NCBI GenBank assembly: GCA_036873755.1
Contig: JAVTVY010018928.1
Coordinates: forward strand, 19,664-83,663
Length of the DNA stretch: 64,000 nt
Direction: 5' to 3'
Source: Hanleya hanleyi
Lineage: Eukaryota > Mollusca > Polyplacophora > Lepidopleurida > Hanleyidae
Part shown: positions 21,755 to 34,059 of the stretch, one piece after another
Position numbering within the stretch: the stretch's first letter is position 1
How the letters are laid out: each line of letters begins with the position of its first letter
Notes under the pieces: generated by a model
What the model was told of the DNA's origin: nothing
Databases searched by the model: none
What the model saw: the letters and a program-made list of their open reading frames with translations, nothing else
Translations under genes and position numbers: made by a program

Positions 21755-22365
21755 CATTGTCTCCTCAATCCGTCGTCTGGTAAAGTCCGGCATGGTTAAG
21801 TTTGACACATAGCAGTTATTTCTACGGAAGTCTGTTATCGCCACGATTCCCTAAATGGAGCGGATCTCAAGATAGAATGAGTCCGCAAAACGTGCGACCT
21901 AATAGAACATATTACCTCTGCTTGATACGTATTTGCGTCCTGTAGTAGTTGCTTTTGGGAATCACCGAGGTACCGTTCAATTGAGCGTCTTCGTGGTCTC
22001 TAAAATGAGGTAGACTAATCAAGCACAATGATTACGTGGCATCCGCTACCCTCGTGCTACATCAGGTATTGATTGGTCAGATCTGAAGTTGTCCATTAGC
22101 CAGCCATTGTTCATTGAAACTCTGTCATTGTAATGCACTTTCCCTGAACCTCTATAACATCTCATAAAACTTGCCAGTAGTTGGCAAACCGGGACGGCTA
22201 CTTGAACGGTTGCCTGTTTTTCCTCTTTTGAGTAAGTAATCATTTACTGCAGTCTGTAAATTTAAGTAGTTGTCTACTTTGGAGGTTGTAAAAGAATGTC
22301 TCCAAATAATTTTCTTTTTGGCGTCGCGTATACAAAACTGAAATCCACAACAGCGATATTTATAA
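21755..22365 (-). pseudogene. BRICHOS gene relic: exon-4-like, with possible exons upstream
   Basis: Minus strand 21850-21755 follows a TTTAG acceptor and reads GIVAITDFRRNNCYVSNLTM then PDF, clearly related to exon 4 of the full gene (GLFAIRDFRANTCYVSKITT), including the BRICHOS cysteine. The donor is missing (ATGATT instead of GTGAAT) beside a solo MITE end. Seventy bases upstream, 21999-21916 is an 84-nt open segment with a good acceptor (CTCATTTTAG) and donor (GTAATA), reading RPRRRSIERYLGDS. Further up, about 22285-22365 reads VYATPKRKLF, faintly like exon 2. The last two are weak. Probably non-functional. Confidence 0.5.
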
Positions 22366-22369
22366 TTTT

Positions 22370-25300
22370 TCGCGCCTTGAATAACTTTTATTTTCCACCA
22401 CATACAAGCTCATAATAGTTATTCATGTACCGGGACTCAATGACGTAGGGTGATAACAAGCCATAGTGTATTGGTGTCAGACAAGACAACCCGGGATTAT
22501 ATTTTCGAGTGACCTGATGCAATTACATTAGCGTAGATAGGAGTCTCTATTGATGCACTAATATATTTAAAATTAATGTTTTCTTCCGAGTTATGATTGT
22601 TTTTCCATGTTCACCACATACAAAACTCGTTGATGCGTTACTCTTTTAACTAACAGAACAGTGTCTCGGGGATATAATTTGTACTTTGTTCACTACTTGC
22701 TTTACCTGTTCCAGAGTATCGGACAAATAAGTTTTGAACAGTTTAGCGGTTTTATATTTTCATCTAAATCAAACCATTAAAGTCGGTCAATTTTAATTAG
22801 TCGTCTACTCCGGATCTTATAAAAAATTAACCCTGTTGGCTCTGCATAATATAATATTCGTCATTAACTTTTCATAACACAACACGCTTCGATATATCTC
22901 TATATAAACCGCAATAACAGACTCAATTTCGTAATGTGACTTTCTTAGGGTTTCTCAATAGAGCCGTCCGCTGATTCCGGTAAGATATGATTATTTCATC
23001 GCAAAATTCATCACACTATCCGCGCATCTTATATAATAATGTGTGTTTAACAGCAGTTATGCCGACAAGTTCAAGCAAAACATGATCTTATGTAATAACA
23101 ATATACATTTAATAGATGGAAGTGTGTTGTGGTTATGTTTGCGGACACTTTTTGTTACAGTATGATCCAAAAATATAGAGTGGAAACGTCTAGATGTCTA
23201 GCCCAAGGGCTGACGAACTCCGTCAATTAAATATAGTAACGCATCAACGAGTTCATTCTGTGACAAACACACAGCATTAATGGATAATACTAAATGTCTA
23301 TACTCTGCATCAGTTTAACTGCATCTTAACACGTGAAAAGATAGAGCCCTCCTCGGATTTCTTTTCCCGGCGATGATACAGTCCAGTGAAGGTTTATATA
23401 CCTGTGCTTCTGAATTGAATGTTTGTCGATGAAGGGTATCGACCAAATTCAGTCCGGCGCGATCGGTTTCCATGGAAGACTTGCTCGTCCAGACCAGCAG
23501 CCGTACTGTGGTCTGTCCGAAATTATTGATAAAGAACTAACGCGTTCTCTTTTTAACAGTTAGAAAACTGCCGTTCTGAGAGGAAAGAACATAATACATG
23601 TAAATAAGCAGAACGACCTCTGAATAAACTTGAAATCGAGTCCAGTAGCTCTGAATATAAGACGGCTCTGACGTAATATAAGATGAAAACAATACTACTA
23701 CGGTGTAAATCAAAGATATATCATCAATGATTGGGGTTGACCCCTGATGAGAGATACACCATGGAAATAGTTCCGCTATATTTCATGAATTTATCGGAAG
23801 CAACTGCTTCACTGTACTTTAATACAGTACAAAGTCTTCGGAATTAACTCGGTATAATATCATCGGATTGGCGGGTCAGAACACTCCCATAATGTGGCAA
23901 TTTGATTGCATCTAGACACTCTAAAATATATTCTAATCAGAATTATTTTATCTGTTGCGATACACTCCACTAAATGTCCGTATGACCAAGGAAATAGAAC
24001 TTTTGCTCCTGCTTTTTTTCTGGATATGAATTATTTAATCTGGTTGTTCATGTCTCTGACATGTAGTACTCTATATTACAATCCCTCATCTGAACCGTAT
24101 TGTCCGTCTAAGTTCATTAATAGTATTGGCGTTCAAAAAAGCTGATCGCCAATATATTAACGTCAGAAGTCACAAATCATTCTCTAGCTCTACTACACAC
24201 GAGAGATATCATTCATAGGATGTCTCTTTCTTTATAAAGTTGCTTGAATTTCTCATCAATAATATCTAGGTAAATGTGTGGCAAATCTATCTTTTCCTCC
24301 GTGTGTCCGTTATCCCTGGGATATAGCAATTGCTTTGTTCGTCCGTCTGTCCGCATGCATTTAATATTGTCCACACTCGAGGAGGAATATTGCCGCGAGA
24401 ATTCTGAAACTTAGACATGATGAGATCCCATGCATGTAGCAGATGTGTACGGACCTGCTTTCATATCTGAGGATATAGTAATCCTTCCGTCATTTTGGGC
24501 CTTCCCTTTCAAATGGGTATTCCCTCCATATTCCTTAAGAATTACTAGAATGTGATTTGCGGCCCTGATGAAGTCACTGACGTAGCCGATGTCGCATAAG
24601 AGTTTCAGTTGATTTCCTCAACCATTTTTAGAATAACACTTTATTAACCTTTTCTGATGAAAGATGAAATAACTGGAGCAAAATTATAGACAACATTCTT
24701 CTTTGGTCTTTGCGTGTTGTCCTCTGATCCGCAGGTTCACTTTTGCTTGTTGTCTTTTCATCCGGATTTCCAGCGAAATGTTTGGTAGTGAGGTTACCAT
24801 ACATATTGTCGAATATAGTTGATGAATGAGTTTGGATTCCATGGCCTCCCCATTCCTTTGTTCACATCGGTGCATTATTATTAATTTGGAAAACCACTGG
24901 CACTGTATTAAAACTGTATTATATCCTGACATATATATATGTTTGGAAATATTTTGCTGGACAAGTTAGTAGCCGTCATTTTAAATACAGTCAAGATTTG
25001 TTTTAACTTATTCAATTTAGCTGATTTGTAGTTGTTTAAGGAGCATTAAATGGAGAAAGCCACGGTATTTCAATCTTTGAATTATGCAATACTCCCAATT
25101 ACTTCAATTTGTATCGTGTAGTTCTAAAAAAGTCACTGAAAAATGAAACAAAATGAACTGTATTCCCGAGAAAATATCCTGTCAGTTTTGGAGACATGGT
25201 TATCCCAAGGTTTAAAATTCGCTCACAATTCCCATAAACAATTGCAGCTAATGATGCTATTTGTTGAATCTAAGGCGATACTGTATCTTTCGTTTCGCAT

Positions 25301-25387
25301 TGTTTTCCTACTCCAAGTTACTGCTGTTTTAGGATGTGGTACTAAGACCAAAACGGTTACTATGCCAGATGGGCCTTGATGTACATA
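22370..25387. other. Long stretch without a recognised gene
   Basis: 22370-23300 resembles 52480-53300 at low identity, so it belongs to the BRICHOS-relic duplication. Beyond that I found no exon with supportable borders, no repeat with clear ends and no RNA gene. Short frames at 23906-24145 and 24684-24932 have no motif. Confidence 0.4.
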
Positions 25388-25510
25388 TTTATGGAGCTGT
25401 AGTTTTCTAATTACAAACGTCTTGTCCGTCAAGGTATACATAAACCTAGGCCAGTTTCCTGAAAGAGAGAAGCGGTCAACAGTTTTCAATGATGAACAGT
25501 TTGCTAAAAC
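25388..25510 (-). mobile_element. RT-element 3' tail fragment, minus strand
   Basis: TTTCCTGAAAGAGAGAAGCG followed by GTCAACAGTTTTCAATGATG matches the tail of the element at 3705-4556 and 31265-31320. A related scrap lies at about 27650-27712. Confidence 0.5.
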
Positions 25511-26683
25511 ATGACTTGGTTTTTGCGAACGTGTGTCTGTCTGGATTAATAATCTTCTCAATCATTTCCTGATTTGAGGTTACATTTTCTTTAACTTCCA
25601 TATTGATACGTGTCATATCGCCTCTTCCTAATGCCATTCACTCATGAAAATTGTGATTTTCAATAATTTTCTGATTTTTTTGGCACACGGATCTTGACCT
25701 TTGACTGCTGACCTCCAATTTGGCACGGTAAACATTGCCCTTATATATTCACAGAGTATAACTACAGTAAGCCGAATGCCTACTGTACTGGCGTTAACAT
25801 GCCCGTGACCAGTTGTGTTGAACAATTTTAGAAATGAATTCAAAAACGTCATAATGAGAAAAAGTAGTGCACCAACTAAATCCCCGGTGAATACTTTTCA
25901 GTATCGTATGCGTTCTTTGTCGTCTACATGTAGTTCTTCCGTATATTATAGACTGTTTAAGTTTTAGCCACATGCATTCCACATCAGAATTTGTATGTGA
26001 CCGCACAATATCTCTCTCAAAATGGGTATTAAACTCCAAAGGACTCCTTAACATAGTTGGCAAGAGTCTGTTTTTACAACTTTGGAAACCAGTTGAAATC
26101 TATCTTTGTATGGTGTATTATGCATTTGGGATCCCATTACAATTTTGGTGCTGTTTGTATTTGCTGCATAAACCTCCCAAAGTAATTCCAGCTAAGGAGT
26201 AGGTCGATGCAGAAGCAAGTGGATTGGTTATACTTAACTTCTTAACCAGCACCTGGTAATACTAAAACTTGCATATGGATACTATAGTATTTGACACCTT
26301 GGCTGCTAGAACTTATCAAATTTACTTTGGGGTTTACAAGAATTTCTTTCACAATGGTGTCTCTCGTTGTTGGTCTGCTTGGAAAAAAACGAGATGTATC
26401 CGTGACGGAGCGTGATTGATACAAAGACCTTTGGTTACTAGAGCGGTATAACAACGAACAGCAATGTATTGCGGTATATTTTAATTCAGGTACGCCGGAT
26501 TCTTGTTTTACTCAAACAATTACTTAAGCCACAGAAATTTAACGAAATGTTAATACACGTTGAAGAAAGATTACAGATGTTGAGAGTGTTTGATCAATTT
26601 GAATAGGACAGGTACAGCCTCTTTTTTCCTACAGGTGGACTCTTATGTTGGAAGTAGGTGCCAGTGGATCTAATGTATCCCGG

Positions 26684-26781
26684 TCAAAATATTACATCAT
26701 CTACAATGACAATATATCCCTGGATATTCTCATTCACAACGACGACGACTGAAGATCTGCGAAGATCTCTCTTAACGATAC
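26684..26781 (-). CDS. Alternative last exon (6b) of BRICHOS gene copy 1
   Basis: After acceptor ATTGCAG the exon enters in phase 1 with GT, as required by the exon 5 donor, and reads IVKRDLRR then a 23-residue tail with VVVVVNENIQGYIVIV, stop at 26684-26686. It is exactly as long (98 nt) as exon 6a at 29347-29444 and keeps an Arg at residue 8 and the core N-x-x-IQGYIV. The basic run KRDLRR is a plausible proprotein-convertase site. Whether it is spliced to exon 5 at 34.6 kb, or belongs to a lost gene, cannot be told from sequence. Confidence 0.6.
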
Positions 26782-27765
26782 CTGCAATATATATATTAAA
26801 CATATTAAGTAAACAGGACCGTTGGGATATACATTTAAAATTAATCTAGCCTAATCGCAATGAATTGGTGTCTACATGTAAATAAGTAACGAGCTAATAA
26901 GATGATATAGTGTGAAACTTGTACTGTACAGTTCCAATCTAATATGTCTTTTGACTTTCGTCAGTTAGCACAAATTGCAAAACAGGCATCAAATGAAAAT
27001 CAAAAATTTGTTTCGGACAACAGTTTTCAGTGACGGCAGTCAGACAGCATGCTGCTCTTTTCCTACAAACCTATAGATTTTCAGTAGAAAATATAATTTA
27101 ATCCAATTAATTTCCAAGTTACGCTATAAAAAAATAGCCTTTCAAATGATTTGCAGCAAATGAGACGAATTGCCAGAAAATAATTATTGAACCAGCAGTA
27201 GATGTGAGGTAATCCCTAGCTTATTTTTGCAGGGAAAATGTCCACTTATGTACAATGCAGGAATGAATTAGGCTTAGGAATTATTCACGTTTGAATGACG
27301 TCTGTAAGTTGTATCGCTTGAAAAATAAGAGATAACCTGAATGGTGGTAGGGACATAGAATAGCGTGATCTAGCAAGAAGGCACTTGTCATATGGCCACT
27401 CCGGCTGATATTCTGGCCGCATTATACATGTAGCTAAAGACGCCCTAAAAAATTCGTGAATGATGTTTTGGTGTTCTGATTAAGAAAAGGGGATCAGTAC
27501 ACCAACCAGATTCGATATTCGGTAGCCAGCCTTCGACAATGATGAATTTCCGCGTCCATGTTGGAAAGATCTAATTCATAAGACAATATTAGTAGTGAAC
27601 TCCAAGCGGGCGTGAAATAATAATATAGATAAACACAAGCTAGATTCTTAAAAGAGTAAAGCGGTTACAGTTTTCAATGTTGCTGGAAGCCATTGTGTTC
27701 ATATCGTCCAATACATTTCACTGATCTGTTATCTTTTTCGAAATGAATTTATTAAAAGTTGTTTT

Positions 27766-28247
27766 TTAACCCTACCTGGCCTGGAACCCAGCCCCCCCCC
27801 CCCACACACACCCGGATTGGGGTTTTTCCTTCTATCTCCGGAACGACAAAACATGAGAGCTGAGACTTCTTGATATTGTAGACTATCATATTGGGCTTAT
27901 TTTTATCCTATTTGCATAACATCCTGAACAGAGCATCATGGATAAATTCAAAATGGCGACCATTTGTGGTGGGTGACAGAACAGTTTTTGCTTTTATACG
28001 TGAAAAAGTGAGCAACGGATATTGTATTTCACATCAGGAATTATTTACTAATTTATCATGCAGTTTTTGCGAAGAAAATATAGATGAACAACATAACCTT
28101 CTCTTGTAGAGCTTGACTCAAGGGTATAGTGTGGTAAGTTTCAGCTCCTTAGCTCAAGTGGCGAGAAAAATATTTACGGGGAGGAGGGGGACGGAATAGC
28201 CCCTCGGCCTAGACAGGTCTCAAATCGCCCAGGCCAGAGAAGGTTAA
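27766..28247 (+). mobile_element. TTAA-type MITE, both ends present
   Basis: TTAACCCTACCTGGCCTGG at the left and CCCAGGCCAGAGAAGG-TTAA at the right (482 bp). Contains a C run at 27789-27802 and family phrases. A 72-codon frame inside has no meaning. Confidence 0.8.
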
Positions 28248-28525
28248 TATGTAGTTTTACGACACACAACACTGCTCTCTATTTCCAGTCAAATAGGAGC
28301 GTATCATCCCGTGCATTACTACCGTATATACTGTTGTGTATATAATTTTTAGCAGGCAATGAGCGCATTTGACTTGCATTGTGTGTATGTAATATTTGGT
28401 TTTAACCTTTGAGCTTGTCCTGTAAATACTTGCCCAGTTACTAACTTATACATACCGGTTTGTTATCGAGTGTGAACTTCAGAGATCGCGAACATTGTCT
28501 ACAATCTGGAACGAGGCGGAAAAAA

Positions 28526-28601
28526 TTATACATATTATAAATAATAAAAATAATAATAATAATTAATAATAATTATAATTATATTATAATAACAACATCA
28601 C
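28526..28601. repeat. AT-rich microsatellite (ATA/ATT)n
   Basis: Degenerate AATAATAAT/ATTATAATT run. Copy at 41315-41390. Confidence 0.8.
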
Positions 28602-29346
28602 GGTACATCACGGGTTTTTTCCGATATTAAATTAGTTGAATGATAAATTTGAATTTCCAATTGACACCCAACTTCGGATGTTATTTATCGTCGAGTGATG
28701 AAGAATTATTAGTATTTCAGGAAAACTAAATCACCTTCTATCCCATTATCCTTCATGTATAGGATTATGCACGTACACTAAACGACCACACTATCACATT
28801 AGCTCGGGAAGTTTCAGCTTTTATTCTTCAGACCATCTTTTGTGAGGGAACTAGATGTAGGTGGCGAAAAGTTCACTGAACATTTGTGGTCAAACTCTGA
28901 AAGTGACCAGTTCGATTCTCACATGGCCATCAACCTAATCCCCAACTCATAAAAATTGTCCGCAATATTAGAAAAAAATGATTGGATATTTTTAAATGAC
29001 TTTTACCCTCAAATATGACACGTTGATTAATCAATTAATTCAGCCGTATATCGACGAGATCTTAAATATTCATACTACGCAAACCGTGATTGAGACAGAA
29101 TGCAATGACCCGCGTGTTACTGTACGATTAAACACAATCTTGCTTGACACAAAGAAAAATAGCACAATGCCAAATGGTGTCTATTTTCCATGCCACCGAA
29201 CATTTGAATCTATATTATTGTTTCACAAAAAAATGCATTCGGCGATAGAAAAATAAGGGAATTGTGCGACAATTGAAGACTGTACATGCATTTCACTATT
29301 TTAAATACGACAGTTGGACGGATTATGTGGGTCAAATGAAATCTGC

Positions 29347-29444
29347 TTACACAACGACATCTTCAACTACTATGTAACCCTGAATATCGTCATTTACAAC
29401 ATAAGCGGCTGGATGGGCTCTGCCCACGGCCCTCTCCATCTTAC
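29347..29444 (-). CDS. Last exon (6a) of BRICHOS gene copy 1
   Basis: Acceptor TTCTGCAG, phase 1 entry, 31 codons and a TAA at 29347-29349. Reads KMERAVGR, then a 23-residue acidic, beta-prone tail containing YVVNDDIQGYIVV. Same length and core as exon 6b. Confidence 0.65.
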
Positions 29445-29884
29445 CTGCAGAAGATATTGAAAATATATAAAAAGAAACGCTCGATAGAAATATGAAAGAA
29501 ATGTGGCCAAATCATAATAAATTGATATCGAAATTGAAAAATGAACCGTGGCCACTTGTACATTGTTCTTCATATTCTTATAATTCGAGAAATTTTTGCA
29601 CATCCACCGAACAACACGGTGTGATCCTCTCGGCATCACCCTATAGTTAGTTATACAACACCGATCAAATTAGCTCAGGACCATACCCATATCTGAAAGT
29701 TCGGTTCTGATATTACATTTGCGCCATATACGAGAAGGGTGGTTTTAGCTATCTCCTCTCCCTTCCTGCCCACACACGATCATCTAATCAATTTAGCTGT
29801 TGCAACAGAATCCAATCACAGCGACGTTTTTCTTGTTCTTTGAGGTTTACTAGATATTTTCATCTTACGTTGATCACATACATA

Positions 29885-30331
29885 TTTTCACTGTTCCTAC
29901 GGCTAGCGGGCTGAAACTTACCACATTAGATCTTTGGATCAAGCTCTACTGGATTATGTAAAAAAAATATCTACAGTGACGATCATTTTCTAAAAGGCAT
30001 TTTTTGGCCAACGTTTCGGTAGGATTTTTTTATTTAGACGTTTCCTTCACAAAAACTACATTTTAAATTAGTAAATAATAATCTGATATGAAATAAAATA
30101 TGTTTTACCCACTTTTCCATGCAGAAAGGCCCAAATTTTGAAGAAATCTAACAAAAATATAACTTTTCTGTTACCCTACAACGGCCGCCAATTTGAATTT
30201 TCGCGATATGATAATCTACAAAATCACGGAGTATCAGCTCTCATTTTTCTGTCGTTCCGGAGATGGGAGCAAAAACCAACACGAGAATGAGAGGGAGGGA
30301 AGTGCTCCTCCCCCAGGCCATGTACGGTTAA
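29885..30331 (-). mobile_element. TTAA-type MITE, minus orientation
   Basis: GGCTAGCGGGCTGAAACTTACCAC, AAACTACATTTTAAATTAG, GAAATAAAATATG, CACGGAGTATCAGCTCTC and the end CCCAGGCCATGTACGG-TTAA (30328-30331). Confidence 0.75.
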
Positions 30332-30439
30332 CATATACAATAACAGCGATGTTGTTTCGGATTATCTGAAGTTCACTACATATTTCCATCATCACAATTA
30401 GTTTTTCTGATATCTGGAACAGTGTTTAGGCTGGAAAAA

Positions 30440-31500
30440 CTCTTTTCATCACATTGAAAAACCATATTACGCCTAACTATTGGGTATTCCAATGGGTACT
30501 AATTGTGCACCCCTGTTGGCTGACCTGTATCTGTTCTCTTATGAATATGACTATATGCAGGCGCTTTCAAAAATCGATCCATTCAACGCCCGTTCCTTCT
30601 CATTCACCAAACGCTATATAGACGATCTTCTCGCTGTGGATAATCGCTATACATATGACGCCGTGAAGGAAAATATCCACCTTCACTGGATTTGAAGGAA
30701 ACTACATATAGCCCTACAGGCACATCTTATTTAGATCTCTATCTCTATAAAAATGAAGCGGGCATTCTCTCTCGTCGACTTTATGACAAAAGAGATGATT
30801 ACAATTTCGACATCGTAAACTATCCCTTTTCCAGTGGGACCTGCGTATGGCGTATACATATCTCGCTTAGTAGCATTTGCTAGATCCTGTGTTAAATGTG
30901 ATGATTTTAATCAACGTCACAAAACATTGTTGCAGAAACTTATAAAACAGGGCTATTCCACAAAGCGCCTCCACTCAAAATTTCTCAAATTTGACGATAC
31001 ATATCGCATGCTGATAGCAAAATACGAACGTAGCGTACAAGATCTATGGCGCTACGTTTCGTAACTTGTGTCTAATTCCGCTTAACCCGGGGCTAGGGGC
31101 CGTATGAACCCATGTACGTCAAGATCCTCATGGTACTGATATGAACAGTCACAATCAAAGCGTGACTGAGATACATCATTCTTTAGATGACGACTTTACA
31201 ACGAATATTATGGATTAAGAATACTGATCAGCGATACGGATTTGATATTTTTGGAACATCATGATGCCTTGCCGGCATCATTGAAAACTGTTGACCGCTT
31301 CTCTCTTGCAGGAAACAAGGCTATGTTTATGTATACAATGATTGTCTTTTTGAATTTGGTACTAATACTATTATATAGAATATGGAATAGATCTTTGGAT
31401 TATGGACGCGGATATTCTCTAATGGACGACGGCTGGATTATGAATGACGGACTAGACGCTTGTAATTACACCGGTTACAATTTTAAACTAGAGCCTTAGG
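30440..31500 (+). mobile_element. Reverse-transcriptase element fragment, plus strand
   Basis: Holds an RT catalytic region in three frames plus a 3' region. Frame 1 (30480-30695) reads GIPMGTNCAPLLADLYLFSY with the active-site box RYIDDLLAV. Frame 2 (30692-30883) reads YLDLYLYKNEAGIL and LYDKRDDYNFDIVNYPF. Frame 3 (30834-31064) reads GPAYGVYISRLVAFARSC to DLWRYVS. Two frameshifts make it inactive. The sequence type is common in marine invertebrates; I cannot place it as LINE or Penelope-like because no endonuclease is present. Confidence 0.75.
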
Positions 31501-33349
31501 CACTGAAACGAGTCTATTTATATCATGAGCAAATCAGGCTGTTGGAATAATTCTATCAACTCTTTGATGTTCAATTCCATTGCAAAGAGCCATGTAAATT
31601 TTACTACAATCCACTCTCATTTCTCAATTATCTGAACAAGGCTCTCTAGTGAATTAAGGTAAATGTACATGTACCAAACATATTTCAATAAAATAACTTT
31701 GGATACTGTCTAGGTTTAGCTACACTATTAACAAAGCTGAAGGTCATAAGCTAGAGAGACATGACAGATGGGACAAATTCATTATTTGTTATAAACCCGA
31801 ATGATAGGATATATAATGTGTACAGAAAGTGTATAGAAATGTATAGAAAGTGTACCATTCGGTAGAAAATGACAAAAAAACTCAGTCTGGGATACAATGT
31901 ATAAATTCTATGGACTGGAGTTATGCTTAGTGAATCCTCTCATAGCATCTTATAGACGTATACATGTACATTCTGACGTCAGTACACCCACAGTTTGAGA
32001 GGTTACAAATTCTGACAATAGTAGAATGTCAAAGTATATTCTGAAGACCAACAGGTTTATGTGAGTATTTACATGTATAGAACAGAATTGCTGGGAATTT
32101 TCTATCTGTTCAGCACTGAACTTACTCTCATTTTGCTCTTTTCTAGCTTGTAATAAGTACATTTAGGTCACTTTTATTCACTGTAACTTGATAACAGGAG
32201 CCTGCCCAGCCAGATGAACCAGGCCTATGATCTAGAGTCATGCATGACAACTGCATATCTTTGCTATACAGAGGGTCTGGTGGAGGGGGTGTTGGTGGAA
32301 GTTCACAAGTTCCATTCTGTGAAAACAATTTTTACACGAATGAAAGCCTAGAAAATTTGAATTTCTTGTTAATATGTAACAAGTGTGCCGTACATTCTTC
32401 TATTCTGCCTTAATTAAAATGCACAGGAGATAGCCAGCGATTTATGACATCATCTCAAGAAAACACCCCGTGGCAACCCCAGAATGGTATCCATATTTTA
32501 TTCATGCTCTAAAACCGAAAATAACATCTGAACATATAAAAGAGTATTAGAAAATATGAAACTCAACTCATATAGACCTAGTACTACGAAATCTAGCGAA
32601 AAAAGGAGACCAAATTATCTTCAGTACCGGCAGCTGAAAGATTTTAGGGTTTTCTTCTGCTCTTCTTCTCAGAGCCCAGGGCAGTTAAATAAACAACCAG
32701 TTACAGTGAAAACGGCTCCACATTTACTCTAATTCTTCTTCAGTATTATAATTGGACCATACATAGATCCATGAAAAGGTCTTTCTTTCACGTCGACTAC
32801 TATCAGAGTTGCTAATCTTTTCAGCATATGCTATATAGTATATCTTCCATATTGCATGTATGAACTGTACTGAATACTTGACGACTAATTTTGGTACTTT
32901 TCTGGAAAATTATTACTATTATGCAGAAACTGAGGGGATATATCAATTCTAAACCAGCTATTTCTCATCCAGCAACCGTTATATTAACACAGTTCTTGCT
33001 GAAACGACCACGTCTTGAATGATATACATCCCAATGGCCTAATCTGAAACGATCTTTAGTCGCGGGTAAATACCATATTAGCGGCCCCACGTGATGAAAG
33101 GGATACAACTCTCAAATCCGTCAGTGATTTCAGGTTAGAATTAGAAAAGTTGTGGGCGCAAAGAATTATTGATGCCCAAATATACAAAAATTCTAGTTTA
33201 TACAACACTTATAAACTTATGGCCCTTGCCCAGAATTGGTCGAGCAGACCTGAGCTCGGCCTACGGCCCAGTCATATCTACGTGACCACGTCTGGACTCG
33301 CCCACGTCTGGACGCGAGTCCAGGTTTCAATGTATTGAGTCATCACAAT
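31500..33349. other. Intron 5 sequence of BRICHOS copy 1, no clear exon
   Basis: A minus-strand frame at 32143-32328 follows a good acceptor and is proline-rich (ELPPTPPPPDP), but its phase does not fit exon 5. Nothing else stands out. Confidence 0.4.
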
Positions 33350-33922
33350 TTAACCCTATCTGGCCTGGGCCTTTTGAGACATGTCGTGGCCTGGGGGGTC
33401 GCGGGGGGGGGGCGAAACGACCCGCCCTAGTTATTTTTCTTACCCCTTGAGCTAGGGGGCTGAAACTTGCCACACTATACCCTTTGGTCAATCTCTACGA
33501 GAAAATGTGAAATAATTCAAGGTGGCCGCTTTGATGATGTCACAGTGACGTCATTTTCAAAACGACATTTTTTGGTCGATTTTTCGATCTGATTTTCCGA
33601 AAAAAAATTTATGCAATTTCTCTGCAAAAACCAGCATGATAAATTGTGAAATAAAATAGTTTTTGCCCACTTTTGAAGAAATTAATTTTGAAGAAATATG
33701 ACAAAAACATCACTTTTCTGGGACCCCACCTGGCCGCCATCCTGAATTTTTCCATGATCCTCTCCTCGGGAGGTCATGCAAATAGGCTCAAAATGACCCA
33801 AATATGATAAACTATAAAGTCACGGAGGTTTAGCACTCTATTTTTTGTCGTTCCGGATATAGCGCAGAAAGTTTGGTAGGGGGCCATTTTGCCCCCCTCC
33901 CCCCCAGGCCAAGTAGGGTTAA
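33350..33922 (-). mobile_element. Full-length TTAA-type (piggyBac-like) MITE, reference copy
   Basis: 573 bp from TTAA 33350-33353 to TTAA 33919-33922, with ends CCCTATCTGGCCTGGGC and CCCCAGGCCAAGTAGGG. A TTAA duplication with CCC...GGG termini is the hallmark of piggyBac-type elements. No coding capacity. It carries the octamer TGACGTCA at 33546-33553. Confidence 0.85.
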
Positions 33923-34059
33923 TAAATGTACAATATAAATGGGGGCTCTACGACAATGAAGACGATTAGAATTTCGACATGGGCAATATCTATCGCATGC
34001 CAAACGTGTGGGGTCGTGATTGTTTGGATTAGAGTAATTTTAAGACAATTCGAATATGC

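Noticed and set aside
28996..29256. 86-codon plus-strand frame, identical in both B copies
   Set aside because: Identity only reflects the recent duplication; no motif or paralogue in the window.
32143..32328. Proline-rich minus-strand frame after a good acceptor, as a possible BRICHOS last exon
   Set aside because: Its phase does not fit the exon 5 donor, whereas 29347-29444 and 26684-26781 do. One silent difference between copies is too little evidence.
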